A DNA stretch of 64,000 nucleotides, from assembly GCF_029277305.1 (NCBI RefSeq), contig NZ_CP119526.1. One strand, 5' to 3'. The stretch comes from Guptibacillus hwajinpoensis (GTDB lineage: Bacteria; Bacillota; Bacilli; Bacillales; Guptibacillaceae). Of this stretch, positions 16,274 to 24,953 are shown in pieces (position 1 is the stretch's first letter; every line of letters starts with the position of its first letter). The notes below the pieces were generated by a model. The model was given only the letters and a program-made list of their open reading frames with translations. It ran no database searches and was not told where the DNA came from. The position numbers were made by a program, and so were the translations under genes.

Positions 16274-17246
16274 GGCCTTTATCCTCCTCTTCTTCCTTCA
16301 CTTCCGTAATTTGGACGGCCATCCGACCTTTTGACGTTCCCGGCTGTCCATGGAACTTCACGCGATTATCCACCTTAACAACTAGCGAATCGGTTACCGT
16401 CTGATCTAACCGAATCACATCACCATCTTCAAGATTCAAAAATTCTTCAATCGTTATTTCCGAATGACCAAGCTCAGCAATAATCCCAAGGTTCGTTTTC
16501 TTCAATCGCTTTTCAAGCGCCTTGCTTTCCTGAGGTTCTCGGTCTTTCTTCTGATTTGAAAGCCAGTGATGTGCAGAAAGTCTTGGCATAATCGGCTCTA
16601 GTACTAAGTGAGGCAAGCAAAGACGGATCGTTCCGTTCACGTCTCCCACTGTCACATTTAACTTAACAGTAACAACCGTTTCATTCGGAGAAACAATTTG
16701 TAGAAAATGCGGATTAACCTCAAGTTCTTTCAGCTCTGTTTTTAACTTCAATACAGAGGTCCATGCATCCTGAAAGCTCTCTAGAATCTTACTGAAAATA
16801 CGTTCAATAACCATCGTTTCAATTTCAGTTAAGTGCGTGAGCTTATCTGGTTGACCTCCCTGCCCTCCAAGCATCCGATCGAGCATCGCATAAGCAAGTT
16901 CAGGGGCTACCTCAAGTACCATCTGTCCCTGTAGTGGAGAAGCAACAAACAGACTAATAATCGAATTATCCGTAATGGACTTCACGAATTCCTCAAATGG
17001 CATTTGCTCAACAGAATGAACGGAGGCTTGTATAATCGTCCGAAGCTGCGCTGAAGAATAAGTTGTCATTAGTCGGGCGTAATTCTCGTGAATTCTTGTG
17101 AGAATTCGTATATGATCTTGAGAAAAGCGAAGCGCTCGTTTAAAATCATACGTTTGAACTTTACGTTCTTTCATTGGCTTCTGACCCTTATCATCAATCG
17201 CTGCCAGAAGCGCATCAACCGTTGCTGGTGATAGCATATCAGACAA
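16263..17246 (-). CDS. fliM: FliM flagellar motor switch protein
   Basis: A 327-residue C-ring protein. It has the N-terminal CheY-binding-type peptide LSPATVDALL, a middle CheC-like domain (YDFKRALRFSQDHIRILTRIHEN), and a C-terminal SpoA domain (IAELGHSEITIEEFLNLEDGD). The start is best read as TTG at 17246, giving MSDMLSPATVDALL, which aligns with B. subtilis MSGEVLSQNEIDALL. GGGGGTG lies six bases upstream, whereas the GTG at 17255 is inside that site. The peptide has Q-to-P and E-to-T changes at positions important in the usual LSQxEIDALL motif. No fliL lies upstream of it; fliL is at 32783. Confidence 0.95.
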   Translation of the reverse strand: MSDMLSPATVDALLAAIDDKGQKPMKERKVQTYDFKRALRFSQDHIRILTRIHENYARLMTTYSSAQLRTIIQASVHSVEQMPFEEFVKSITDNSIISLFVASPLQGQMVLEVAPELAYAMLDRMLGGQGGQPDKLTHLTEIETMVIERIFSKILESFQDAWTSVLKLKTELKELEVNPHFLQIVSPNETVVTVKLNVTVGDVNGTIRLCLPHLVLEPIMPRLSAHHWLSNQKKDREPQESKALEKRLKKTNLGIIAELGHSEITIEEFLNLEDGDVIRLDQTVTDSLVVKVDNRVKFHGQPGTSKGRMAVQITEVKEEEEDKGHDG

Positions 17247-17266
17247 TTTCGTCACCCCCGTTCGTT

Positions 17267-17485
17267 CTATTTTGGATTAGCTAGCACGTTAATATCGCGA
17301 TAAAAGTTAGTCACTAACTGCTTCACTTCTTCAACTGATTCAGTCACAACATACCTTTTTCCATTCGTAAGTAGAATCATAGTATCAGGCATGGATTCAA
17401 TCGTTTCAATGTAAATGGCATTCAACATCATCGATTCACGGTTTAATTTCGTTAACGTAATCATATGTATAGAGCGGGCTGTCAT
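17267..17485 (-). CDS. swrD: FlbD/SwrD flagellar protein
   Basis: A small protein of the FlbD family (SwrD, formerly YlzI, in B. subtilis), which increases stator power for swarming. The conserved core is MITLTKLNRESMMLNAIYIE and then ILLTNGKRYVV. The family normally starts at MITLT (here 17464), but only the ATG at 17485 has a plausible site (AAGGGCTGAGTT), which would add seven residues. The start is uncertain. Confidence 0.85.
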   Translation of the reverse strand: MTARSIHMITLTKLNRESMMLNAIYIETIESMPDTMILLTNGKRYVVTESVEEVKQLVTNFYRDINVLANPK

Positions 17486-17502
17486 AACTCAGCCCTTACC
17501 CC

Positions 17503-18249
17503 CTATCGTTTTAGGTTGACGATTTCTTGAAGCATTTCATCCGAAGTTGTGATAACTCTTGAATTGGCTTGGAAACCACGCTGTGCAAGAATCATCTCGG
17601 TGAATTCTTCAGTTAGGTCGACGTTAGACATTTCGAGTTGACCAGAGATGACTCTGGATTCGTTAGGCATCGCCTGGATAACACCTGATTTATCTGTTTC
17701 ACGATAAAGAGAATTCCCCATCTTCTCTAAACCAGCGGTATTTGGGACAGTGCTTGTTTTCAATTGTGCTTGTTGTTGGTCTCCATTAGTGTCTTGAAAC
17801 GTTATTAAACCAGCTTTATCAACACTACTAATTCGATCAATATTAATGATAGGTGCATCATTTTCATCCAATACGGAATAACCTTGCATAGTTACTAGAT
17901 TTCCTTGACTATCAATTTGAAATGACCCGGATTTTGCAAGGTACTCTTGTTGTCCGTCCGTAACAGAAAAATACCCTTCACCCTGAATACTTAAGTCAGT
18001 TTGCACACCTGTTGTCATAGGAGACCCCGGACTATCTACTGTATTAATAGCTGAAAGGGAAGAGCCCAACCCTACTTGTTTAGCATTAACTGAATTTCCT
18101 GCTACACTTTGGCTAAGTAGATCCTCAAACAATACTCTACTTTTTTGGAATCCTACCGTATTAACGTTCGCAATATTATTCCCAATCACATCTAGCTTTG
18201 TTTGAAAGCCTCTCATTCCTGAAACGCCTGAGTACATTGAATTTAACAT
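17503..18249 (-). CDS. flgE: Flagellar hook protein FlgE (FlgG family)
   Basis: A 248-residue axial protein. It has the N-terminal rod/hook motif MYSGVSGMRGFQTKLDVIGN followed by NIANVNTVGF, a TDLSIQGEGYF segment, and the C-terminal ANSRVITTSDEMLQEIV. B. subtilis FlgE is 264 aa, so this is a compact hook protein. It is placed between the TIGR02530 gene and swrD as usual. Confidence 0.93.
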   Translation of the reverse strand: MLNSMYSGVSGMRGFQTKLDVIGNNIANVNTVGFQKSRVLFEDLLSQSVAGNSVNAKQVGLGSSLSAINTVDSPGSPMTTGVQTDLSIQGEGYFSVTDGQQEYLAKSGSFQIDSQGNLVTMQGYSVLDENDAPIINIDRISSVDKAGLITFQDTNGDQQQAQLKTSTVPNTAGLEKMGNSLYRETDKSGVIQAMPNESRVISGQLEMSNVDLTEEFTEMILAQRGFQANSRVITTSDEMLQEIVNLKR

Positions 18250-18321
18250 GTTTATGCCCCTCTCGATTATGTCGCTGCTTCAATCGGTCCACAGCGATCG
18301 GCCTCCTGCTCGGTCCAGCCG

Positions 18322-18690
18322 TTATAGAATTAGTGCTGAATCAATGTTCGTTACGATTTGGTTTTCCATGCTATCTTGCTTCATAGCCGTGATTACTTTG
18401 TTATTCTTTACGCTGACGACAAATGCGAGATCTTTCATCAGCATGAGCGATTCTTTCGATCCTTTTTCTCTTGCTGATGCCACTCCGTCATTGAGCTTTT
18501 GAAGCTGGTGATCAGAAAGTGAAATACCATGCTGTTGGAGTCGAACTTTTGCGTGGTGACTAAACGACACCTGTGACTGAAGCGTTTGTTTAAGCTGATC
18601 CGCAAAAGATGACTTGGTTGTTTCTTGGTTTTGGGCTGTTTTCAGCGGCTGCTTTGGATAATACACTTGATTGACTTGAATGTTTCCCAT
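18322..18690 (-). CDS. Flagellar operon protein, TIGR02530 family
   Basis: A 122-residue protein found between flgD and flgE in many Firmicutes flagellar operons. The conserved part is FSHHAKVRLQQHGISLSDHQ and KLNDGVASAREKGSKESL, ending in AFVVSVKNNKVITAM. Its molecular role is not established. The ATG at 18690 follows GGGTGAATAGC at the flgD end. A GTG at 18699 gives three extra residues. Confidence 0.85.
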   Translation of the reverse strand: MGNIQVNQVYYPKQPLKTAQNQETTKSSFADQLKQTLQSQVSFSHHAKVRLQQHGISLSDHQLQKLNDGVASAREKGSKESLMLMKDLAFVVSVKNNKVITAMKQDSMENQIVTNIDSALIL

Positions 18691-18691
18691 G

Positions 18692-19117
18692 CTATTCACC
18701 CGTTTCGATGCGTTCTAAGAGGGAGATATCGATCTGTTTACCATCATCGAGTTCGGCAAGGATTTTACCTTCTTTGGACACAACAGCCTGTACCTTACCA
18801 GATGCAACGACGTTATTTTCTGACCACTTTACGTTTTTTCCAATGAGGTGCGCATGATCAGTCATAGAGCTTTGCAGCTGGTTATCGAAAAATTTGGTCA
18901 TGGAACTGTTCATATTCGTCATTTGCTCTAGTGAACTAAACTGTGCCATCTGACCAATAAATTCCGTATCCTGCATAGGCTTCATCGGATCTTGGTTCGA
19001 AAGCTGGGCAACGAGAATCTTTAAGAAATCGTCTTTACCTAGTATTTCCTGAGACTGTGCTGTTTTCTGCTGTTGGGTTGTAGATATTTGTGAAGATGTG
19101 ACAGAGCCCGTATTCAT
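18692..19117 (-). CDS. flgD: FlgD hook cap / scaffold protein
   Basis: A 141-residue FlgD. The hallmark N-terminal half is GKDDFLKILVAQLSNQDPMKPMQDTEFIGQMAQFSSLEQM (conserved in blocks), and a short C-terminal domain follows. FlgD is the scaffold on which hook subunits polymerise. Bacillus FlgD proteins are about this short. Confidence 0.95.
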   Translation of the reverse strand: MNTGSVTSSQISTTQQQKTAQSQEILGKDDFLKILVAQLSNQDPMKPMQDTEFIGQMAQFSSLEQMTNMNSSMTKFFDNQLQSSMTDHAHLIGKNVKWSENNVVASGKVQAVVSKEGKILAELDDGKQIDISLLERIETGE

Positions 19118-19129
19118 GGTTTATCCCTC

Positions 19130-20461
19130 CTATACAGCGTAGTTAATTCCGCTATTCTCCTCTTCTTTGTCCTGTGTGATGAGCGGATTGTCGTCTACTT
19201 CATATTCATCCCTACGCTCGCCTCTATGCTGCTTTCCCTGATCAAACTGTTGACCCTGATGTGAGCGACCATCCTGCAACATGGAGCTTGACGGGGAAGT
19301 TGGTTGCTGAATCACTTCTACCTTATCGAGCTGAACCCCCTGCTGAACAAGCGTTTGGCGTAGCTGATGTAGCTGTGATTCAATCATTTCCTTAGCGGCT
19401 GAAGTTGCGGTTGCAATAAAGGCAGTCACTTTCCCATCCGTTGTGGTTAATCGAATATCCAGCTGTCCTAAATTCTCAGGAGAAAGTTTAATCCGAATGT
19501 GAGACTCATCCCCATTCTTCATAACCTGCATTCGACCCATTATCATGTCACTTAAACTCGTACTCACTTGACGAACAGGAACGAGTGTATTGGATTCCTT
19601 AACGAGCGACTGTGGCGCCTCACTCGTTTTCATTTGAGGGAGACTCTCAGGTTGGTCGTCTACTTGCGTTTTTGCTGGTTCAAGATTTTCAGAAGGTTCT
19701 ATTTCAGGTTGCGGAAGACTTTCAGCAGGCTGTTTCGCTTCAGTTTCGAGCTGCCCTCCCGTTCCCTGTCTTATATCTACTTTCTGCATAAGCGTTGCAA
19801 GAGAATCCTTCATAACAGGCTGCTTTGCGTCAGTTGCAAGCTGTTCTCCTGTTCCCTGTCTTGCGTCTACTTTCTGCATAAGCGTTGCAAGAGAATCTTT
19901 CATACTCGTTACCCCTTCACTACTTTTTAACGTAGCTAGAAGGTTGCTTTGATCCTTTTTCGTTAGCGTTTCATTGTTTTCTACCATCGCTTTAGCAATC
20001 GCTGTTTTTAACTCTTCAACGGGTACCGTCTTAGAATTGGCGAGCTTTACTAACTGTTCAACATCCGGATCGAGTTTCAGCAGTTCACTTTTGATAAATC
20101 CAGGAAGTTTTATTTCGCTAGGCTTTCCTTTTTCAGGGTTCATCTGAGCAAGCAGAGAATTAAGCGGCTCATTTGCTTCACTTGCTTCTTTCGAATCTTT
20201 TGAAGAAGGTAGCGGTTTACTAGTCTGTTCGGCTGGCAAATTAGTAATGGTAAGTAATGGAATGAATGGTACTGTTTGCTCTTCTTTTGGCTGCTTTTCT
20301 GACGAATTAGATTCTGCTTGAGGTTGTGATTCTGGCTGTATTGTTTCAATCGTCTCCATGACGTTTGTTAATAACTGCGCAAATCCAGTTGCATCACCAG
20401 CGGCTTTTGCCTTTACAGGTTGAGCGGGTGGTGCTCCAAGTGGCTGGATCATTGTTTTCAC
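19130..20461 (-). CDS. fliK: FliK hook-length control protein
   Basis: A 443-residue hook ruler. The N-terminal two thirds are low-complexity and rich in Gln, Pro, Glu and Lys. The conserved C-terminal Flg_hook domain is visible (LSPENLGQLDIRLTTTDGKV, then LHQLRQTLVQQGVQLDKVEV). The GTG at 20461 is chosen: GGGGAGGTG ends five bases upstream, while the later ATG at 20452 is too far. A 90-bp in-frame duplication (19724-19903) lies in the ruler part. Confidence 0.92.
   Translation of the reverse strand: MKTMIQPLGAPPAQPVKAKAAGDATGFAQLLTNVMETIETIQPESQPQAESNSSEKQPKEEQTVPFIPLLTITNLPAEQTSKPLPSSKDSKEASEANEPLNSLLAQMNPEKGKPSEIKLPGFIKSELLKLDPDVEQLVKLANSKTVPVEELKTAIAKAMVENNETLTKKDQSNLLATLKSSEGVTSMKDSLATLMQKVDARQGTGEQLATDAKQPVMKDSLATLMQKVDIRQGTGGQLETEAKQPAESLPQPEIEPSENLEPAKTQVDDQPESLPQMKTSEAPQSLVKESNTLVPVRQVSTSLSDMIMGRMQVMKNGDESHIRIKLSPENLGQLDIRLTTTDGKVTAFIATATSAAKEMIESQLHQLRQTLVQQGVQLDKVEVIQQPTSPSSSMLQDGRSHQGQQFDQGKQHRGERRDEYEVDDNPLITQDKEEENSGINYAV
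19724..19903 (-). repeat. 90-bp in-frame tandem duplication inside fliK
   Basis: Two adjacent 30-codon units both begin MKDSLATLMQKVD and end in AKQP. They differ at a few positions such as DARQGTGEQL versus DIRQGTGGQL. The DNA is nearly identical, so the duplication is fairly recent. The period is exactly 90 bp (start codons end at 19903 and 19813 on the plus strand). Confidence 0.9.
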
Positions 20462-20475
20462 GTTTTCACCTCCCC

Positions 20476-21324
20476 TCAATCAGCTAGTTCTGCGATATAC
20501 ATAGAAGCGACCGATTCGTCCATTTCTTCAAGGAGGGCGGTTCTTTTCGCTTTATCGAGCTTTGCTAGAATGGAAGCACCTGTCGATTTATCCTCTTCGT
20601 TACCCATTTCTTCAAGGATCGTTGCTGCTTCATCGTCAGGCATTTCTGATAAATTTTTCGCTACGTCACTAGTAGAAAGAGAACTCTTTTTCCGATCTAT
20701 TGCATTCATCAGAAGCGTCACTCTTTCTTGTAGAGCAGAAATCTCAGGATCAGCTGCTTTCTCAAGATCACGTAAGGCAATTGTGAGATCAGCTGCGATC
20801 GAAGAATTCATTTTACCGAGGACCGCCGCTTGCTCTGTACTGCCCATATTATCGAGCAATAGTGCTGCTTCATTTAGCGTAAGCTTCTCCAGAATGGAGG
20901 CTGATTTCGAAGCTGACATTCCCTCATACGTTTTCGCTAACCCCTGGAGCTTCTTCTGACGCTCTTCCTTGTCCGCTAACTCTTGCTTCATTTCTTCTGT
21001 TAACGATTCAAGGTCTGCCTGCTTTTGTTCGATTTCAATTTCTTGTTCATCAAGCTGTTTGTTCATCCGCGTGATTTCGCTATCCTTCTTCGCCAGTTCT
21101 TGCTGAAGTGCTGCTAGCTCATTTTCTTTGTCTTCCGATGCTTCTGCAGAAATGGCATCACCAACATATGCAATTGGTTTCTCGCTAACGGAAGTAGCCA
21201 TTCCAATGAGATCATATCCTAGAAAAGGCAAGACCACTGCAAGTACCGTTGCCATAAATGCAAGTGGGAGTAGAAAGCCGTGTATGATTCGTTCTTTCCA
21301 TGAACTCTTCTGTCTTTTTCGCAT
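20476..21324 (-). CDS. ylxF: MotE/YlxF family flagellar protein
   Basis: A 282-residue protein with one N-terminal membrane helix (FLLPLAFMATVLAVVLPFLG). A long coiled coil follows (about residues 65-135), then a MgtE-N/FliG-like helical domain (YEGMSASKSASILEKL, LLLDNMGSTEQAAVLGKM), seen again in a second copy near the C-terminus. It lies between fliJ and fliK as ylxF does in B. subtilis. The ATG at 21324 with AAGGGTG is preferred over 21348. It is longer than B. subtilis YlxF because of the second helical repeat. Confidence 0.85.
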   Translation of the reverse strand: MRKRQKSSWKERIIHGFLLPLAFMATVLAVVLPFLGYDLIGMATSVSEKPIAYVGDAISAEASEDKENELAALQQELAKKDSEITRMNKQLDEQEIEIEQKQADLESLTEEMKQELADKEERQKKLQGLAKTYEGMSASKSASILEKLTLNEAALLLDNMGSTEQAAVLGKMNSSIAADLTIALRDLEKAADPEISALQERVTLLMNAIDRKKSSLSTSDVAKNLSEMPDDEAATILEEMGNEEDKSTGASILAKLDKAKRTALLEEMDESVASMYIAELAD

Positions 21325-21375
21325 CGGTCTCACACCCTTAGCTCTCATTGTTTACACGTTTCATAGCTTGAAAGA

Positions 21376-21828
21376 CTATCCATTTCTAGCAAGCATGTAT
21401 GCACGAACAGTATTTAAGTCATCCAACTCGTTTTGCTCAATTATTTGGAGATCGCGATGAAATTCTTCTTTCCGCGTTTCTTTAATAGATTGCCAAGTTT
21501 TCTCTTCTTTTACTTTCGTCGCTAAGGCATCCTGGTGGCTGCTTAATTGCGTGTTGATTTGAATCAATTGATTCTGTTGGCCTTGAAGCTGTCGTTCTAA
21601 ATAGCTGATGTGCTCTTCTGCTTTTAGAAGTTCCGTTATAGATAGCCCATCGAGCTGTCGCTGTTCAAGTCGTTCACGCATAGAGTAGATTTCCTGATCA
21701 AGAGTAGCGATTGCACGTTCCAAATCTACCTGCATTTTAAGCACCTCAGCCATTTCAAGCTGAGCCTGTGCTTTCTCGTTTTCTTTTACATCAAGAATTC
21801 GCTGAAATGGGAATTGAAAAGTGGCGAT
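21376..21828 (-). CDS. fliJ: FliJ export ATPase stalk, apparent ATC start
   Basis: A coiled-coil export chaperone that sits in the FliI ring. From the first canonical ATG (21753) only 125 residues result, and the conserved N-terminus is missing. Reading further upstream in frame gives 25 more residues, ATFQFPFQRILDVKENEK after the start. This matches the B. subtilis FliJ start (MAYQFRFQKLLELKENEK). The only possible initiators are ATC at 21828 or ATA two codons before, because a stop precedes them. AAAGG lies nine to ten bases upstream of the ATC, inside the end of fliI. The full form is 150 aa (147 in B. subtilis). Either the gene uses a rare non-canonical start or the base call is wrong. 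Confidence 0.8.
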   Translation of the reverse strand: MATFQFPFQRILDVKENEKAQAQLEMAEVLKMQVDLERAIATLDQEIYSMRERLEQRQLDGLSITELLKAEEHISYLERQLQGQQNQLIQINTQLSSHQDALATKVKEEKTWQSIKETRKEEFHRDLQIIEQNELDDLNTVRAYMLARNG

Positions 21829-21830
21829 GG

Positions 21831-23150
21831 TTATTCATCCTTTCCAAATCGTGTTAATAGCCATTCCTGACTATCTTCAAAAGATGCGGTATCATCAATA
21901 CCTTGCTTTATGTACTTCTCTATTTCTGGATGACTCGCGATTGCTTTATCGATGTTGCTGTTTGTTCCAGCTTTATATGCACCGATATTAATCAAATCTT
22001 CAGATGAGACATAAACAGCTAGAAGACGTTTGAACTCTTCCGCTGCCTTCATATGCTTAGATGTCACTATTTCTTTCATAACTCGGCTAACGCTTTGCGA
22101 TACGTTAATCGCTGGGTACTGCCCTTTTTGCGCAAGCTTACGATCAAGAACAATATGACCGTCAAGAATTCCTCGTACGGCGTCTGCAATTGGCTCATTC
22201 ATATCGTCACCATCAACGAGAACGGTATAAAAAGCGGTAATCGATCCCGCATCAGACGTACCAGATCGTTCTAACAGCTTTGGCAAAAGAGCGAACACAC
22301 TCGGTGTATAGCCTTTACTTGTTGGTGGTTCACCGATAGCTAGTCCTACCTCACGCTGCGCCATTGCAAAACGAGTGACAGAGTCCATCATAAGCATCAC
22401 GCTTTTCCCTTGATCACGGAAAAATTCAGCAATGGCTGTTGCTGTGAGCGCTCCTTTAATTCGCTGTAACGGTGGTTGATCCGATGTTGCTACAACGACA
22501 ACGGACTTCTTCAATCCTTCTTCCCCAAGGTCGCGTTCAATGAAGTCTCTCACTTCTCGCCCTCGTTCACCGATTAATGCGATAACGTTCACATCCGCTT
22601 CAGAATTCCGGGCTGCCATCCCCATTAACGTACTTTTACCAACACCGCTTCCTGCAAAAATACCGATTCGCTGACCTTGACCGACGGTTAGAAGACCATC
22701 AATTGCGCGAACGCCAAGTTGAAATGGGGTCGAAATTCTTGGTCTTGTCATCGGATTTGGAGGTTTTCGGTTTGTTGAGACTGCCTTTAATCCGCCGGGT
22801 AGTTCTGAATAATCAAGCGGCCTGCCTCTTCCATCCAAAATCGTACCTAAGAGAGAATAGCCCACTTTCACTTCAAGTGGTTGACCTGTAGCGACTACAA
22901 GACACCCTGGTCCAATCTCTGATAGATCATGCATAGGCATAAGAAGCACACGGTTCTCTCGAAACCCAACAACTTCGGCTTCAATTGGAGTTTTTGATGG
23001 GCCTGGATATAAGTAACATAGTTCACCGATTTTCACCTCTGGACCAAGTGATTCAATCGTCAGACCAATCACCTGTGTGACTTTCCCATATTTCTGAACG
23101 GTTTCCATCGAATCAAGTAATGAGAGGTAGGGCTCGACTTTAATGCTCAT
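21831..23150 (-). CDS. fliI: FliI flagellar export ATPase
   Basis: A 439-residue F1-beta-like ATPase that powers type III export. Walker A is GIFAGSGVGKST, Walker B is SVMLMMDSVTRFAMAQRE, and NVIALIGERGREVRDFIE is also present. The start MSIKVEPYLSLLD at 23150 is preceded by GAGGAG and overlaps fliH by 11 nt. A longer frame to 23234 lies within fliH. The length equals the B. subtilis protein (438). Confidence 0.97.
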   Translation of the reverse strand: MSIKVEPYLSLLDSMETVQKYGKVTQVIGLTIESLGPEVKIGELCYLYPGPSKTPIEAEVVGFRENRVLLMPMHDLSEIGPGCLVVATGQPLEVKVGYSLLGTILDGRGRPLDYSELPGGLKAVSTNRKPPNPMTRPRISTPFQLGVRAIDGLLTVGQGQRIGIFAGSGVGKSTLMGMAARNSEADVNVIALIGERGREVRDFIERDLGEEGLKKSVVVVATSDQPPLQRIKGALTATAIAEFFRDQGKSVMLMMDSVTRFAMAQREVGLAIGEPPTSKGYTPSVFALLPKLLERSGTSDAGSITAFYTVLVDGDDMNEPIADAVRGILDGHIVLDRKLAQKGQYPAINVSQSVSRVMKEIVTSKHMKAAEEFKRLLAVYVSSEDLINIGAYKAGTNSNIDKAIASHPEIEKYIKQGIDDTASFEDSQEWLLTRFGKDE

Positions 23151-23937
23151 GTGGTTTGCTCTCCTCAAACATCGAAAGCAGCTGTTTCTTGATTTCAGAA
23201 AGCTGACTATTAATGGATATATCATAAGAACCACTTGGTGTATGTACTAGTCCTGAACCTACTTCCAAATCGCTCATTGGCACGAGTTTCAGACTTGCAT
23301 TTACATCAAGTTGCTTCTCAAGCTCATCGACCATTGGCACCATATGCTGATAGTCTTCAGCAGACACTTGAAAAACAACCTCACCGCGATCCTGCACTTT
23401 CTTAAGCGTTTCTTTCACCATGGAAAGCATTGTTTCTGGATTCTGTTCCATTTCTTTCAACATGATTTTCTTAGCGATTGAAGTACTTAATGATAGAAGA
23501 AACGGTTCAGCGCTTTGAACCAATTCTTCCTTTTTGTCATAAGCACCCTTCACCACCGCTTCCATCTCTTGCTTTTGACTACTCATTTCAAAGTGAACCT
23601 GTTGCATACCCGCTTCATAACCAGAGGCGTAGCCTTGCTCCTCTGCTTCTCTATACGTTTGCTTAGTGATTTCCTGCCATTCGAGCTCTTTTTGTTTCTG
23701 CACTTGCTCAAGATTTCGATGAACATTCGCTTCTTCTTCGCTAAGCTTTGTTCGAATGGTGTGGTACATGTCTTCAAGACGAATCATCATTTCAAGAAGC
23801 TGAGACTTCTTCTCGTCAATTGTTGTTGTACGAGTCGGCAGAATGCGCTGCTTTTTGCTTTCGATAACGGTTCTTTGTTCAAGAACTTTAGGAACTGCTC
23901 TCTTAGTTCCGGATGTATTCCGAATGATGTTAGACAA
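23140..23937 (-). CDS. fliH: FliH export ATPase regulator
   Basis: A 265-residue protein with a long N-terminal coiled coil (IRLEDMYHTIRTKLSEEEANV in part) and the FliH GxxxG-type segment EQGYASGYEAGM. The C-terminal V-ATPase E-like domain has SIAKKIMLKEMEQNPETMLSM. It holds FliI at the C ring. It overlaps fliG by 8 nt and fliI by 11 nt. Confidence 0.93.
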   Translation of the reverse strand: MSNIIRNTSGTKRAVPKVLEQRTVIESKKQRILPTRTTTIDEKKSQLLEMMIRLEDMYHTIRTKLSEEEANVHRNLEQVQKQKELEWQEITKQTYREAEEQGYASGYEAGMQQVHFEMSSQKQEMEAVVKGAYDKKEELVQSAEPFLLSLSTSIAKKIMLKEMEQNPETMLSMVKETLKKVQDRGEVVFQVSAEDYQHMVPMVDELEKQLDVNASLKLVPMSDLEVGSGLVHTPSGSYDISINSQLSEIKKQLLSMFEESKPHEH

Positions 23938-24940
23938 TCAGATCATCTCCTCCGCCACGTGCAATCATCACATCACCTGTTTCTTCAAGGTAACGGATAA
24001 CGGAAACGATACGCGACTGCGCTTCCTCGACTTCTCGAAGACGAAGAGGACCCATCAGTTCTATTTCTTCTTTCACTGTATCCACTCGTCGGTTAGACAT
24101 ATTGCGGAAAATCGTATTCTTCACTTCTTCGCTTGCCACTTTTAGTGAAATAGAGAGATCCTCGTCCTTCACTTCGCTAATAACGAGACGGATTGAACGA
24201 TCATCAAGCGTAACAATATCTTCAAACACAAACATCCGCTTCTTAATTTCTTCCGCAAGATTCGGATCGTCTTTCTCAAGCGTACTAAGAATCGTTCGTT
24301 CGGTGCTTCGATCGACACCGCTTAACACTTGAACGATCGCTTCGACGCCACCTGTAAAGGCATAGTCCTGTGCACCGGTTGCATTTAGTTTACTTTCGAT
24401 AATATTCTCAAGCTGACTAATTACTTCTGGTGAAGTACTATCCATTAAGGCAATTCGCCTCGCTACATCTGCCTGACTTTCCTGTGGCAAAGAGGATAAT
24501 ATTTTCGAAGATTGCTTGGCATCGAGATAGGAGAGAACGAGTGCAATCGTTTGAGGATGCTCCTGCTGAACCACATTCAGAATTTGATCTGGATCCGCCT
24601 TTCTCGCAAAGGCAAATGGCTTCACTTTCAAGTTCGCTCTAAGTCGGTTAATAATTTCTTCCGCTTTCTTTGGCCCAAGCGCTTTCTCAAGAATCTGGCG
24701 AGCATATTCAAATCCACCCACCGCAATATAATCCTTTGCTTTTACCATTTGGATAAATTCATCCACAACACCTTCACGCTCTTCAGGCTCTACTCGTCGA
24801 AGCTCTGAAATACCAAGCGCAAGCTGATCAATTTCTTTCTCACTTAAATGTTTAAACGTTTGTACTGAGAGCTCCGGTCCAAGAGAAGTAAGAAGGATCG
24901 CAGCTTTTTGTATTCCTGATAATTCTTCTACGTTAGGCAC
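23930..24940 (-). CDS. fliG: FliG rotor protein
   Basis: A 336-residue rotor component that links FliF to FliM and meets MotA. The N domain starts GIQKAAILLTSLGPELS, the EHPQTIALVLSYL armadillo motif lies in the middle, and the C-terminal torque helix includes LDDRSIRLVISEVKDEDL. The start codon is GTG with AGGAGGAG seven bases upstream. Confidence 0.97.
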   Translation of the reverse strand: MPNVEELSGIQKAAILLTSLGPELSVQTFKHLSEKEIDQLALGISELRRVEPEEREGVVDEFIQMVKAKDYIAVGGFEYARQILEKALGPKKAEEIINRLRANLKVKPFAFARKADPDQILNVVQQEHPQTIALVLSYLDAKQSSKILSSLPQESQADVARRIALMDSTSPEVISQLENIIESKLNATGAQDYAFTGGVEAIVQVLSGVDRSTERTILSTLEKDDPNLAEEIKKRMFVFEDIVTLDDRSIRLVISEVKDEDLSISLKVASEEVKNTIFRNMSNRRVDTVKEEIELMGPLRLREVEEAQSRIVSVIRYLEETGDVMIARGGGDDLIV

Positions 24941-24953
24941 AATCCAACTCCTC

